From: Kordia sp. | Lineage (GTDB): Bacteria; Bacteroidota; Bacteroidia; Flavobacteriales; Flavobacteriaceae | Direction: 5' to 3' | DNA: 64,000 bases | Assembly: GCF_022447245.1 (NCBI RefSeq) | Contig: NZ_JAKVBC010000024.1 | Coordinates: 1 to 64,000 of the forward strand | Shown here: piece after piece, positions 34,554 to 43,906 of the stretch | How the letters are laid out: each line of letters begins with the position of its first letter | Numbering within the stretch: the stretch's first letter is position 1 | The notes under the pieces: model-generated | Told to the model about the DNA's origin: nothing | Databases searched by the model: none | Seen by the model: the letters and a program-made list of their open reading frames with translations, nothing else | Translations under genes and position numbers: made by a program

Positions 34554-36371
34554 TTAAATAGTATATTTCACTATAATTTCTGTTCCTTCTGCTGGTTTTG
34601 CGTTGATCTTTATTTGCGCATTAATTTCGCCCATACGTTTTTGCATATTATTCAATCCATTACCAAGTGAAACGGTTTCTTTTTCAAATCCGATCCCATT
34701 ATCTTTTATGCTAAATATGATTTGACTGCTTTCTTCTTTAAAATCAACCGTAACCAAATCTGCATTTGCATATTTTAGTGAGTTATTGATTGCTTCTTGA
34801 ATGACACGAAATAAGTGCATTCCTTGAATTGCGGTGAACTGAATGGATGCATTTACTTCATTATTGAACTTAAATTTAACTTCCTGCTTGGCGATTTTGG
34901 CTTTTTCAATAAACGCGAGTGTTCTGCTTTGTAAATCTGTCAACGAAATTTCATCTTTGTTCATTGCCCAAATAGTATCTCGCAATTGATCGATGGTGGA
35001 TGATGTAAACTCACTTATACAACTCAGTTTGTCTTTGAACTCTTGAGTTACTTCCTTGGAAGCATACTTTAAGTTATCAATTGATGAAATGATAAATGAT
35101 AGTTGCGCGCCAATATTATCGTGTAAATCGCGCGAAATTCGCAAGCGTTGTTCTTGTAATTTGTTTTGCGTTTCCGTCTCTTTTAAGGCTACTTTTAGTC
35201 TATTTTCTTTGATTAATTGTCGATTCTTTAATTTCTGTTGATTGTAAAATAGATATCCGATTATTAAAATTAATATTGCCAAGCCTAAAGCACCATAAAA
35301 TTGATATTGACGTTTTTGTAGTGTCAACTCTTTTTCAGCGATATCGGCACGTTGTTCTAGAATTTGACGTTCTTTTTCAGCAGTTTTATATTTGGTTTCC
35401 ATTTCAGAAATACCATCTGCAAAACGTTTGTTGTAATTCTCAATTGTTAATCCATAAATAGAGTCGCCCAATTTGCTTGCTTCTTCATAGGATTCCATCA
35501 ACATTAACATTCGTTTTTTCTCTACATATGCATATAATAATGAAGGATTGTCGTCTGCTTTTCTATAGATTTTTGATGCTTTATCAAACATTTTTTGCGC
35601 CTGATGGTATTGCTTATTATTGGTAAATATGTTTCCTTTTTTTATCATTGCAAAACCTTCTTGTCCAAGGTTTTTATCTTTTTGAGCAAAATGAATGGCA
35701 CTATCCAAAAATTTAAGTGCTTTCTGTCGGTCTTTTAATTGATTGTAGCTTTCGGCTAATAAGCTGTAGTTTGAAGCTAACTTTGTATAGTTTTTAATTT
35801 GTTTATTGATAGAGATTGCCTTATCTAATCTGTTGACTGCATCCTGTAATAAAGCGTCATCTTTTTGTTGCATGCCCAATTCAATATTAACCGCACCTAT
35901 ATTCGCTAAAGCACTAGTGGCTAAATCTTGACTGATGTACTGCTTGTTAGCGATTACTTCTAACATAACTTCTTTAGTAGCTTCACGGCGATTTACATAA
36001 TAGTAACAAATTCCTATTTTGTAACGTCCGCGATAATAGTTTGGGTAATCTTCTTGCAGTTTGAAAAATTCCGTAGTTTTTAGCAATACTTTCATTGCTT
36101 CATCTGATTGTGTATTGCGCGTCAACACTGAACCGCGAATTAAATCAGCTCTGTAATTGTATGAAGAATCTTGAATTTGTGGCAGCAATGCATCGAGTTT
36201 TTTTAAGTACACTTGCATCGAATCTAATTCGCGTTTTTGATTGAAGGTTTCACTTTGCTGTTCGTACGCTTCAAACAATGCGATAGCCTCTTGTTTTGCT
36301 TGTGCAATATCTGTTTGAGCAGCAAGAACTGCTGTTATACATGAGAAGAATATAAGCATGCGGTATTTCAT
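34554..36371 (-). CDS. TPR-containing sensor histidine kinase (HisKA_3 type)
   Basis: 605 residues. Signal-like N-terminus (MRMLIFFSCITAVLAAQ in essence: MKYRMLIFFSCITAVLAAQ), about 300 residues of TPR repeats (for example ALKFLDSAIHFAQKDKNLGQ), a coiled coil, one membrane helix (QFYGALGLAILILIIGYLFY), then dimerisation box RISRDLHDNIGAQLS with the phospho-accepting His417 and ATPase motifs AINNSLKYA, DNGIGF and GNGLNNMQKRMG. Periplasmic TPR plus HisKA_3 plus NarL partner is a common flavobacterial layout. A palindrome sits 88 bases upstream. Confidence 0.92.
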   Translation of the reverse strand: MKYRMLIFFSCITAVLAAQTDIAQAKQEAIALFEAYEQQSETFNQKRELDSMQVYLKKLDALLPQIQDSSYNYRADLIRGSVLTRNTQSDEAMKVLLKTTEFFKLQEDYPNYYRGRYKIGICYYYVNRREATKEVMLEVIANKQYISQDLATSALANIGAVNIELGMQQKDDALLQDAVNRLDKAISINKQIKNYTKLASNYSLLAESYNQLKDRQKALKFLDSAIHFAQKDKNLGQEGFAMIKKGNIFTNNKQYHQAQKMFDKASKIYRKADDNPSLLYAYVEKKRMLMLMESYEEASKLGDSIYGLTIENYNKRFADGISEMETKYKTAEKERQILEQRADIAEKELTLQKRQYQFYGALGLAILILIIGYLFYNQQKLKNRQLIKENRLKVALKETETQNKLQEQRLRISRDLHDNIGAQLSFIISSIDNLKYASKEVTQEFKDKLSCISEFTSSTIDQLRDTIWAMNKDEISLTDLQSRTLAFIEKAKIAKQEVKFKFNNEVNASIQFTAIQGMHLFRVIQEAINNSLKYANADLVTVDFKEESSQIIFSIKDNGIGFEKETVSLGNGLNNMQKRMGEINAQIKINAKPAEGTEIIVKYTI

Positions 36372-36458
36372 CTTTATAAAGATAAAAAATGTTTTGGTTG
36401 GTTTTGTTTTGTGTGATGCTTCACACTAACAATATTCTTACTTTTCAGCTAAAATTCC

Positions 36459-36478
36459 TATACGAAGAGTTGCGTATT
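36459..36478. promoter_or_regulatory. TATACG-N8-CGTATT palindrome before the kinase gene
   Basis: TATACG-AAGAGTTG-CGTATT, one of four similar 20-bp elements; this one is 88 bases upstream of the histidine kinase start on the minus strand. Confidence 0.5.
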
Positions 36479-36555
36479 TTTTGAATTGAAGAATTAAATT
36501 ATTGTATGAGCTACTAAATCAAATTCTCTATAACGATTTACAAAATAAATATTAT

Positions 36556-37104
36556 TTATATAATCCGAATTCGAAAGTATTGATCGGCAAATATAATTGC
36601 CCAACTGATTATTAAAACTAACAGAATTGTAACAAGTTGAAACTTCCAATTTAATTTATACTTTTTACTTATGATATATACCAAGGTGAATAAAAAGATG
36701 CTTACAACGAGGGATAATGTATGTGTTCCTATTCCTAAATATTGGCCAACACGAGCTTCATCATTTGGATTCATAAAATTCATAATTCCAGCCATAAAAC
36801 GCATGTAAAATGCTGTAAATAGTACTAGATATAGAAGTTTGTGCCAACCTTTTGATTTTAATAACAGAAAGGCAATGACAGCTTGCAAAATAGTAATGAT
36901 TGGTCCTGAAATAGAAATAATAGCTTGATGTATTTCTGCTGGTTTTTCTCTGTTAATAGTTCCTACGCCATTCAATCGCATAAAAGCTTTATAACCTAAG
37001 AGCTCACTTGTAAGCCAATGTGCAAATTCATGAATAAACCAAGTAAATAGTACTACGACTATTCCTATGAAAATATACTTTGGGGTTACTTTTTGATTGT
37101 TCAT
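36556..37104 (-). CDS. M50-like membrane metallopeptidase family protein
   Basis: 182 residues, about five membrane helices. HEFAH at residues 25-29 in TWFIHEFAHWLTSELLG is the HExxH zinc motif inside a helix, as in M50 proteases; a possible third site is MNFMNPNDEARVG. Short compared with site-2 proteases and without a PDZ domain. Substrate unknown. Confidence 0.7.
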   Translation of the reverse strand: MNNQKVTPKYIFIGIVVVLFTWFIHEFAHWLTSELLGYKAFMRLNGVGTINREKPAEIHQAIISISGPIITILQAVIAFLLLKSKGWHKLLYLVLFTAFYMRFMAGIMNFMNPNDEARVGQYLGIGTHTLSLVVSIFLFTLVYIISKKYKLNWKFQLVTILLVLIISWAIIFADQYFRIRII

Positions 37105-37229
37105 TGTCGCTTTTGTGAGTGTTGCTTAAATTAACAAAAATTCTAATGTTTTTACTCGATAATTGAGATTTGATAGTTGCATTGATTCGCGCTAGCACTT
37201 AACAAACTCACTTCAAACAAGTTGAGGTT

Positions 37230-38337
37230 TCATATAACTTTTGCATGTAGTTTTTTAAATAAAAAATCTGTTATAATGGAGAAAATGACATAGATAAGAA
37301 TATACTTAGGCATATATAAAAACGAATAGAAAACTCCATAACTTTCGCGTCCGCTTGCATAGGGTTCACCTGTAGAAGCATCAATCCAAAAAGAAGCCAT
37401 TATGATTGTGAGCATAAACAGTATTGGAATAACTATAGTACCCAAAACGGCTACTATTGAAACCTTTTTTTGAGGGTTCTTTTTGCGGAAACGGTATATT
37501 TTCCAGACATGAAATAGCACAATAAAACTAATGAGTATTACTGCTAGCCAAAAGAATTCTATACGGAGTAAGAATATTGCAAAACTGCTCAGTTTGGGAA
37601 TTCGAGTGATTTGAATAATGTCTACAGACAATTTGTTAAAGTGATAATTTGCAATTCCATTGATATCACCATTTTCTGGTGTTCCAAGATTGATGGCTAT
37701 TTGATCTTTTACTTTGCTTGTATCAATTGTGATATCTAGTGTTCCAAATGACTTCCAGTATTTTGCTGGTGCCAATGCATAGCGGAAACTATCTTCATGT
37801 AATCGATTGTGTTTGTAACGCCAATTTGTACCTCTGTAATGCACTTTGATGCTGTGTTTTCTTGCTGCAATATCTGTTTGAAAGTATAAGAAGTCGTTTA
37901 GTGAAATCCGATCACTCCTACCATATTTGAACTCATTTTCAAGTTCGCGTATCGCTTTTTGATCGGTTTCATATAAGTATAGAAAGTTGGTCAGTTTTTC
38001 TTTGTCATCTCCATATAAATCCCAAAAATTTTCCTGTTTTTTGAAGCATTATTTTTTTACCATTAGTCGTGGCTTCAAAATTTGTATAGTATTCCGAAGC
38101 ATAGAAAAGTTATGGGATTTGTGCACCGCTTTTTTCAGCATTGATAATATATTCAATCTCAAAGTCAGCATACTGAAAATCCTCATCAATCGCAATACGT
38201 AAATTTTCATGTAAAATATGCACATATTGACTGATAAATGGACGCGTTCCTAGAGTTCCTTCTTTTACAGGCGAAGCCATATTTGCATGTAATATAATCG
38301 TATGAAAGAGACCTATTAGTAAGATTGTAATTTTCAT
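37230..38337 (-). pseudogene. Secreted-then-membrane protein broken by a TAA and a frameshift
   Basis: ATG at 38337 gives a signal peptide (ITILLIGLFHTIILHA) and 75 residues ending AEKSGAQIP, then TAA at 38110-38112. The frame continues LFYASEYYTNFEATTNGKK, then shifts at an A tract near 38052, after which DLYGDDKEKLTNFLYLYETD and the rest stay open to 37230. The C-terminal part has about four membrane helices (FFWLAVILISFIVLFHVW, SIVAVLGTIVIPILFMLTII and two more). Ancestral length about 370 residues. No family recognised. Confidence 0.65.
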
Positions 38338-38394
38338 GATGCCTTTCCTTTTTTAGTTTCTTTATTTTATGAAAGTTGATTTTCTTCAAAAAAT

Positions 38395-38432
38395 AAAGAG
38401 ATTACTTAAAAGATATTCTAAGCAATCTCTTT
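38395..38432 (-). terminator. Terminator after the broken lipoprotein gene
   Basis: On the minus strand AAAGAGATTGCTT and AAGTAATCTCTTT form a stem and are followed by ATTTTTTG; it lies 17 bases past the stop at 38449. Confidence 0.7.
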
Positions 38433-38448
38433 ACAACGACTAACTCGG

Positions 38449-39063
38449 TCATTTTAGGTATTTAAAGGTATTCCAAACAGTAGAAATTGTAAGTTTGTCT
38501 TTAAAATCATCATAATCTTTTGCTTCTTGGTCGTCTCTTGCTGCCATTAACATGATGATACTTGTATTTCCATGCGGATTGGGTTTGGCTATTACATTAA
38601 AAAGATAGCGCCCGACAAACTCTTTGCTGATGCCTTCTTTCATAATTCCAATAGCGCGTAGTGACATATATTCTTCTCCATCAAATTCGTGTTCGCCTAT
38701 ATTTTCCTCTTCTATTTTGTAACCTCCACTTTTGAGCATGCTTAAAATTTGATTCATAAAAGTAGCTCCATCTTTTACGATTTTCATGCTACCATTCATA
38801 GTGATATATCCAAATGAGCACATTTCTGTAACAACACTATCTTTCCCTACTTCCTGAATCATTCCATACGAGTATGTTTTTTTGCCTTCAACAGGTTTGT
38901 CAAATTTTAAACTTTTAGGAATATCCGCTGAAAAGTGTACTGCTAGTTTATCAATTTTCTTGGCAAATTCTTGAGTAACTTCATAAGTCTCCACAGGAAT
39001 TTCGCATTTTATAAAGCAACATCATACGCAGATTACTATAAGTAGTATTTTAATTTTCTTCAT
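38449..39063 (-). pseudogene. Lipoprotein with a TGA inside its signal peptide
   Basis: ATG at 39063 gives MKKIKILLIVICV, then TGA (39022-39024), then CCFIKC as lipobox and EIPVETYEVTQEF with about 185 open residues to 38449. The mature part contains EGKKTYSYGMIQEVGKDS and GEEYMSLRAIGIMKEGISKEF. A GTG within VETYEV could restart translation but would make a cytoplasmic protein. Function unknown; the neighbours are other envelope proteins. Confidence 0.7.
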
Positions 39064-39083
39064 GTAAATTGTATTGATTAGTA

Positions 39084-41168
39084 TTATTGATAGTCTTTGA
39101 CTTTTGCGCCTTTATTATTAAAAACTCCAAATACCAAATTGCCTGTTTTGCTATATTTCATAGAGCCTAGTCCATCTATTTTATCATTGACAAACATGCC
39201 TTTGAAAACAGATTTATCAACATAGGTATACATTCCATAACCATTACGCTTTCCATTTTCAGTATAGGTTCCCGTAAAAGCACTTTTGTTGCTCCACACA
39301 TAAGTTCCTACTCCTGTGCGCTGTCCATGTTTGAAAAATCCCCAATATTTGTCGCCGTTGTTGTACGTATATTTTCCAAATCCATCATTACAATTCCCTA
39401 AGCAATTTCCGTTCGTTTTTCCTGATTTGTAATCTGCTCCTTGTTTTTCAACTAGTTTCCCATTTTCAAATCTTCCTGCACTTGTGATTTGCAATTCTTT
39501 ACTCATTGTATAGCCAAGCCCATGTTGTTTTCCATCTTTCCAATTTCCGATATAGATATTTCCGCTGCTCCATTTGTAATAGCCAAATCCTTCACGTCGA
39601 TTGTTTTTGTATTGTCCATGATAAAATCCACCTTCTGGATATGATATGTAAGCAAGTCCATCAATAGCGCCATTTTTAAAGGTTGCTTTGGTAATAATTT
39701 CGCCCACTTTTATTTTTCCCCAACCTTCCATGCAATCGCCTTCGATGCAATCTAACTTACTAGTTGTATTTGTTTTAGTTTTTTTATAATCGCTACCTAG
39801 TTCACCATTATATCTTTTTCCTATACGTACTTTTCCATCTTCTGCCATTCTGAATCCTGTGAGTACATATTTGGGTTTTTCATCTACAAAAATGACAGGA
39901 TCTCCATTCGTCAAATATTCAAATCGTGCCTTTTTGTAATCGATGTGTTTCCCTTTGTCTACGATGAAAAAGTTTTCCTTTTTCAACTCTCGTATGTACA
40001 AAATCGAAGCTGTATCAGCAGAGAACAACTCCATTTGTTTTACTTTCTGATCTTTGATGTTTTTGTAGTTTCGAATGATGTAAGTTCTACCTAATATTTT
40101 ATCTATACGATAATCGATCATGTGTGGTCCAAGAAAGGCAAAGTCACGCGATTTTACTTTGTTGTATCCATGTACATAGTTGATAAATTTTCCATCGTAT
40201 GCATAATTCATGTATGGATTCCCTTTAGAAAGAATATTTTTTACTGGAATTCGAGTATCAATCGTATGGCTTTCTGGAATAATATTCTGAATAGTATAAT
40301 ACGTTTCTGTTAATCCGTCATAAATTACTCTTTCATTTGGTTTTACACCTTTACTTACAGCAATTTCTGTACTTCGTTTACCATTTACATATATTGTACT
40401 TGTTTTTTTAGCTGTTTTCCGCTCGCTCATTTTGTAATATCCGTATTCAATTTTCACAGGTTTGTTAGCATCACTGAAATAACGATTTAAGGTTTCAAAG
40501 TGTTTTGCATCTGCTCTATCTGCATCGTAAAAGTCAATTTTATTTCCTTTAGCATCTGTTTTTACTATATAGCGATATGTTCCTGATTCCACTATTTCTT
40601 TTACCAAAAAGCCATTGATATAGTATGATTTTGCAGTAAATCCGCGTCTACCATTAGTATATGTATATGCCATATCAACAATTAAAGAATCTCCTTTTTT
40701 ACTGTAGGTAAACAAACGCTTTTGACTCAGTTTTCCTTTCTTTTTTATAGATGTTTTAATCAAGCGATTTTTGGTATCGTAGGTATATGTTTTTTCGTCT
40801 CCATACGAGCTTTTTTCATATACCAATAAGTCATTTGCATTAAATTTATATATTGAAGTACTTCCATTTTTGTATTTGAACTTGGTTTTATTTCCACGGG
40901 AATCGTACTCTAATGTATCATTGTAATTATTTCCAGTAATTCTTCCATTGGTATCGTAGTAATAACGTATTCCATAGTTGAATGTTAGATTTCCTTTTTT
41001 GTCAAAAATCTTTCCCGCAGAAGAATAAATATCTCCTCGTAAAAAGAAGTGCTCCTTTTTATGCTTGAAACCAATTGGGTTTCGCGGCGCATTCTCGATA
41101 TCTATTTTTTGTGCAATTGTTAACTGACACATAAAACAGTAAAGCAGTATAAATACTATGTTTTTCAT
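39084..41168 (-). CDS. MORN-repeat secreted protein with YD-like N-terminal half
   Basis: 694 residues; signal peptide MKNIVFILLYCFMCQLTIAQ. Residues about 60-230 carry YD/Rhs-like strand repeats (YYYDTNGRITGNNY, LEYDSRGNKTKFKYKNG, YTYDTKNRL). The C-terminal 230 residues hold MORN repeats (FYHGQYKNNRREGFGYY, YIGNWKDGKQHGLGY, YWGFFKHGQRTGVGTYVW, FKGMFVNDKIDGLG). Such proteins are usually envelope-associated scaffolds. Starts upstream of the broken lipoprotein gene; both share the strand. Confidence 0.8.
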   Translation of the reverse strand: MKNIVFILLYCFMCQLTIAQKIDIENAPRNPIGFKHKKEHFFLRGDIYSSAGKIFDKKGNLTFNYGIRYYYDTNGRITGNNYNDTLEYDSRGNKTKFKYKNGSTSIYKFNANDLLVYEKSSYGDEKTYTYDTKNRLIKTSIKKKGKLSQKRLFTYSKKGDSLIVDMAYTYTNGRRGFTAKSYYINGFLVKEIVESGTYRYIVKTDAKGNKIDFYDADRADAKHFETLNRYFSDANKPVKIEYGYYKMSERKTAKKTSTIYVNGKRSTEIAVSKGVKPNERVIYDGLTETYYTIQNIIPESHTIDTRIPVKNILSKGNPYMNYAYDGKFINYVHGYNKVKSRDFAFLGPHMIDYRIDKILGRTYIIRNYKNIKDQKVKQMELFSADTASILYIRELKKENFFIVDKGKHIDYKKARFEYLTNGDPVIFVDEKPKYVLTGFRMAEDGKVRIGKRYNGELGSDYKKTKTNTTSKLDCIEGDCMEGWGKIKVGEIITKATFKNGAIDGLAYISYPEGGFYHGQYKNNRREGFGYYKWSSGNIYIGNWKDGKQHGLGYTMSKELQITSAGRFENGKLVEKQGADYKSGKTNGNCLGNCNDGFGKYTYNNGDKYWGFFKHGQRTGVGTYVWSNKSAFTGTYTENGKRNGYGMYTYVDKSVFKGMFVNDKIDGLGSMKYSKTGNLVFGVFNNKGAKVKDYQ

Positions 41169-41188
41169 TGTATATGTATTATTTATTT

Positions 41189-41884
41189 TTAAATTTCTTT
41201 GAGTGTATTCATTAAATCATCACACATGTGAATTTTTACGGGCAAACCACTGAATACATTTTTTGATAATTGTCCCTTTAAGAGTGTTAATAAACTCAGT
41301 GTTCCTTCATGTTCCAATCTTCGTTTATCTATGACGAGTTTGAATATATAATTCATATTTTCTCTATCTAATACTACTACTTTTTTGATTTCATCGTCTG
41401 CAAAGCCATTTTCAATGAGATAGTCTTTTAATTTTTCAACATCGTGCGGAACTACTTTATTGGTGTAGCGAATTTCAGTAGCTTTTGCCATGATGGATTT
41501 ATGTGCATCTTGTAATGTATGTATTTGCAATGTGTTAAAATGACTATCACACAGATGCAAATCGATTGACAAATCCATATATTCTGAAATTTCTCTAGGG
41601 AAAAATTTGAAAACATGTGACAAAGAGTTGTCTTCTAAAAACTGTTCTTTTACAACCATTTTAAAAATATATTTGTCTCCTTCTTTAAGAAATTGAACAG
41701 ATTTTAGTTCACCATTAGTAAACCCTGAATCCATTAAACTTTCCCCAAGTTTATCTGCTTCGACTTCCGTTACACCATCTTTATAATAAATCTCTGTTCC
41801 GTCAAAAACTTTCTTTTCTCCATAATTTGTACAAGCTGCTATAAGCGTTAATAAAAGAAGTAGTATTCCTGTTTTTCTCATCAT
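41189..41884 (-). CDS. Lipoprotein with internal duplication
   Basis: 231 residues. Lipobox IAAC at about residue 18 (MMRKTGILLLLLTLIAAC). Two copies of a roughly 100-residue unit: GTEIYYKDGVTEVEADKLGE ... YIFKMVV ... DLHLCD ... FNTL, and ATEIRYTNKVVPHDVEKLKD ... YIFKLVI ... KIHMCD ... MNTL. No family recognised. A palindrome with AATACG/CGTATT arms lies 72 bases upstream. ATG at 41884 or 41881. Confidence 0.65.
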   Translation of the reverse strand: MMRKTGILLLLLTLIAACTNYGEKKVFDGTEIYYKDGVTEVEADKLGESLMDSGFTNGELKSVQFLKEGDKYIFKMVVKEQFLEDNSLSHVFKFFPREISEYMDLSIDLHLCDSHFNTLQIHTLQDAHKSIMAKATEIRYTNKVVPHDVEKLKDYLIENGFADDEIKKVVVLDRENMNYIFKLVIDKRRLEHEGTLSLLTLLKGQLSKNVFSGLPVKIHMCDDLMNTLKEI

Positions 41885-41955
41885 GTTTAGGATATTAATA
41901 TTCTGAATTACTGTTTATTAGATATTCAAAATTCCCTTTTTTTAACAGTGTATAC

Positions 41956-41975
41956 AATACGACATATTGCGTATT
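41956..41975. promoter_or_regulatory. AATACG-N8-CGTATT palindrome before the duplicated lipoprotein
   Basis: AATACG-ACATATTG-CGTATT, 72 bases upstream of the minus-strand lipoprotein start and 17 bases past the end of the TPR gene. Confidence 0.55.
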
Positions 41976-41991
41976 TTTCTAGGTAATAGCG

Positions 41992-42624
41992 CTATTTACA
42001 TTTTGCGGTATATCTTCTTTGATTACCTGTATACCCTAATTCTATTGCCTTTTTCCAGTTTGCGCAAGCATTTGTAAGATCGTGCTTCATGTCATAAATA
42101 TTTCCTTTATTGGAATACGCTTTTCCATTCGTTGGATCAAAAATGATCGCTTTTTCAAAGTAACTCATCGCTATATCTATGTTTCCTTTTTTGGCATTAC
42201 AAACCCCCATACTATTGTATACTTCTGGTTGATTTACATTTATAGAAATTGATTGTTTGTAATCTGCCAATGCATCGTTTAAAAAACCCATTGCATCATG
42301 TGCTCCACCACGAAAAAAGAATGCTTCTGCATGTTTGGGATGTAACTCAATTACTTTAGAATAGTTTGCTATGGCAGCTTTATAATTTTTATAATCGGTA
42401 CCTGCGTTTCTTTTGTTGATTAGCGCCGTATGGAATCCAGCTTTGTAAAAATAAGCATCTATGGAAGTATTGTCTAATGCAATAGCTTCTTCGCATAGTT
42501 TGATACCTTCTGTAAACTTTTGCTGCTCTTTTTTTACCAAAGCACTATCAAGTGAGCTTTTGGTGGTTTGCGCATTTGCAAATGATACTATACACAAACT
42601 CAAGAGTAAATATATACATTTCAT
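41992..42624 (-). CDS. Secreted TPR-repeat protein
   Basis: 210 residues with signal peptide MKCIYLLLSLCIVSFANAQ and about five TPR units (AIALDNTSIDAYFYKAGF, VIELHPKHAEAFFFRGGAHD, SISINVNQPEVYNSMGVC, AIIFDPTNGKAYSNKGN). Probably periplasmic and a protein-binding scaffold. A palindrome lies 49 bases upstream. Confidence 0.8.
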   Translation of the reverse strand: MKCIYLLLSLCIVSFANAQTTKSSLDSALVKKEQQKFTEGIKLCEEAIALDNTSIDAYFYKAGFHTALINKRNAGTDYKNYKAAIANYSKVIELHPKHAEAFFFRGGAHDAMGFLNDALADYKQSISINVNQPEVYNSMGVCNAKKGNIDIAMSYFEKAIIFDPTNGKAYSNKGNIYDMKHDLTNACANWKKAIELGYTGNQRRYTAKCK

Positions 42625-42672
42625 AAGTGATAATTTTAGGACTTAAAATTCTTTATTTAAACATCACGAAAC

Positions 42673-42692
42673 AATACGATGAATTGCGTATT
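42673..42692. promoter_or_regulatory. AATACG-N8-CGTATT palindrome before the TPR gene
   Basis: AATACG-ATGAATTG-CGTATT, 49 bases upstream of the minus-strand TPR gene. Confidence 0.55.
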
Positions 42693-42708
42693 TTAATAAT
42701 TAACATTG

Positions 42709-42745
42709 AAAAAGCCTTTATTTTTCTTACAAAATAAAGGCTTTT
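42709..42745 (-). terminator. Terminator-like hairpin without an obvious upstream gene
   Basis: AAAAGCCTTTATTTT pairs with AAAATAAAGGCTTTT; the minus strand continues with TTTTTC. Bases 42746-43020 beyond it show no protein gene on either strand, so it may end a small RNA or insulate the TPR promoter. TACTTTTA at 42985-42992 is a possible -7 box for the plus-strand gene at 43021. Confidence 0.5.
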
Positions 42746-43020
42746 AAAAAATCAGTTTTTATAAACATTTTTGAAAAATAAATTTAACCATAAAACTATC
42801 CCCAAAAACAACACACTTACAATTAATACATTATATATCAATAAATTAACACTTTAATACTACAAATACTCAATTATAACAATAAATTATTTTGTTCAAT
42901 TATTTTATATTTTTATCAAACAGATAGAAACCTCCAAAACTACAATCAGGTATTATCACCCATAAATTTAAAAAAGAATATTCCTACTTTTAATACCTAA
43001 TAATCTAAAAAAATAAAACT

Positions 43021-43854
43021 ATGTCACAATCCAATTCAAACTTACTGAATTACATTAGTTTGTTAATGCATGACGATGATGCATTGCATCAATTTTTGAT
43101 TGATCCAATTCAGGCAGAGAAAAACCATGGGATTACCAAAGCAGAACGTGCTGTACTTCGAAGAACAGTAGCACATTTGAGCAACAAATCTAAAAACGGT
43201 TATACTGTTGCTAGACACGCAGGTTCGTACAGACGTTCGTTGCGTTTGCTACAAAATGTGTTACACAATGTAGGTTCTAAAATGCATCAAGATGCTTCAC
43301 ATCCCGAAGTTAGCTTAAGCCCTACACAAGGAAGATATTCATTTTCAATGATTATCTATTTCCCTCACGTCACTACTGGTCAATATACAGACTTTACTTG
43401 TAAAAATAACGCTTATCTAGAAGCTAATTATGGTTCTCCTTATTCACTACAAAGTCAAACTTTCACTGTTAGATCTGACAGCAAAAATCCTACAATACAA
43501 GAAGTTATGGATCTAATTGTTAAAAACAGTAATAATTCAATCGATTATGTTCCAGTAAAAATGAATGGAGAAGAATATGTAAAGTCAATATCACACACTA
43601 CTACAGAAGTTTCTGCTGATATTAGTAATGTTTGTTATAATCTTGATGAAAATCCAAATGCTGATTCAGTTTTCTGGTTTTACTCTGTAAATGGGAAAGC
43701 AAATCCAATTACTTCAGGTGTAGTTGGAGAGGCATTCTCAACCTTTAAATTAAGACCAAATGATACTGTATTCTGGCAGTTAATTGCTCCTGATAAGACG
43801 TATGGTTTTCAACCATGTGCAGCAACAAAAGGTAACGCAAATACAAACTCTTAA
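43021..43854 (+). CDS. Hypothetical protein with LigA/leader-like N-terminus
   Basis: 277 residues, no signal peptide. The first 50 residues (YISLLMHDDDALHQFLIDPI, AEKNHGITKAERAVLRRTV) follow the Leu-Asp-Pro...Gly-Leu-Thr...Glu pattern shared by LigA-type and some RiPP-leader helical domains. The C-terminal 180 residues are strand-rich and Trp/Tyr containing (YSFSMIIYFPHVTTGQY, DSVFWFYSVNG, DTVFWQLIAPDKTYGFQPC). I do not recognise the family. Stand-alone unit with its own terminator. Confidence 0.6.
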   Translation: MSQSNSNLLNYISLLMHDDDALHQFLIDPIQAEKNHGITKAERAVLRRTVAHLSNKSKNGYTVARHAGSYRRSLRLLQNVLHNVGSKMHQDASHPEVSLSPTQGRYSFSMIIYFPHVTTGQYTDFTCKNNAYLEANYGSPYSLQSQTFTVRSDSKNPTIQEVMDLIVKNSNNSIDYVPVKMNGEEYVKSISHTTTEVSADISNVCYNLDENPNADSVFWFYSVNGKANPITSGVVGEAFSTFKLRPNDTVFWQLIAPDKTYGFQPCAATKGNANTNS

Positions 43855-43875
43855 TATTAAAAATACCGTCAAATA

Positions 43876-43906
43876 AAAGTCAAAGTACAAACTTTGGCTT
43901 TTTAGT
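43876..43906 (+). terminator. Terminator between convergent genes
   Basis: AAAGTCAAAG and CTTTGGCTTT pair (one wobble) over a 6-base loop and are followed by TTAGTTTTT. Confidence 0.6.

Noticed and set aside
12485-39024. TGA read as Trp, since two lipoprotein signal peptides contain TGA
   Set aside because: All long genes use TGG for Trp and end cleanly with TGA, TAA or TAG; the two TGA cases are in genes with other damage or a single lesion.
41956-42692. AATACG/CGTATT hairpins as plus-strand terminators
   Set aside because: No plus-strand genes precede them, and the stems are short and AT-rich; position before minus-strand genes fits operators better.
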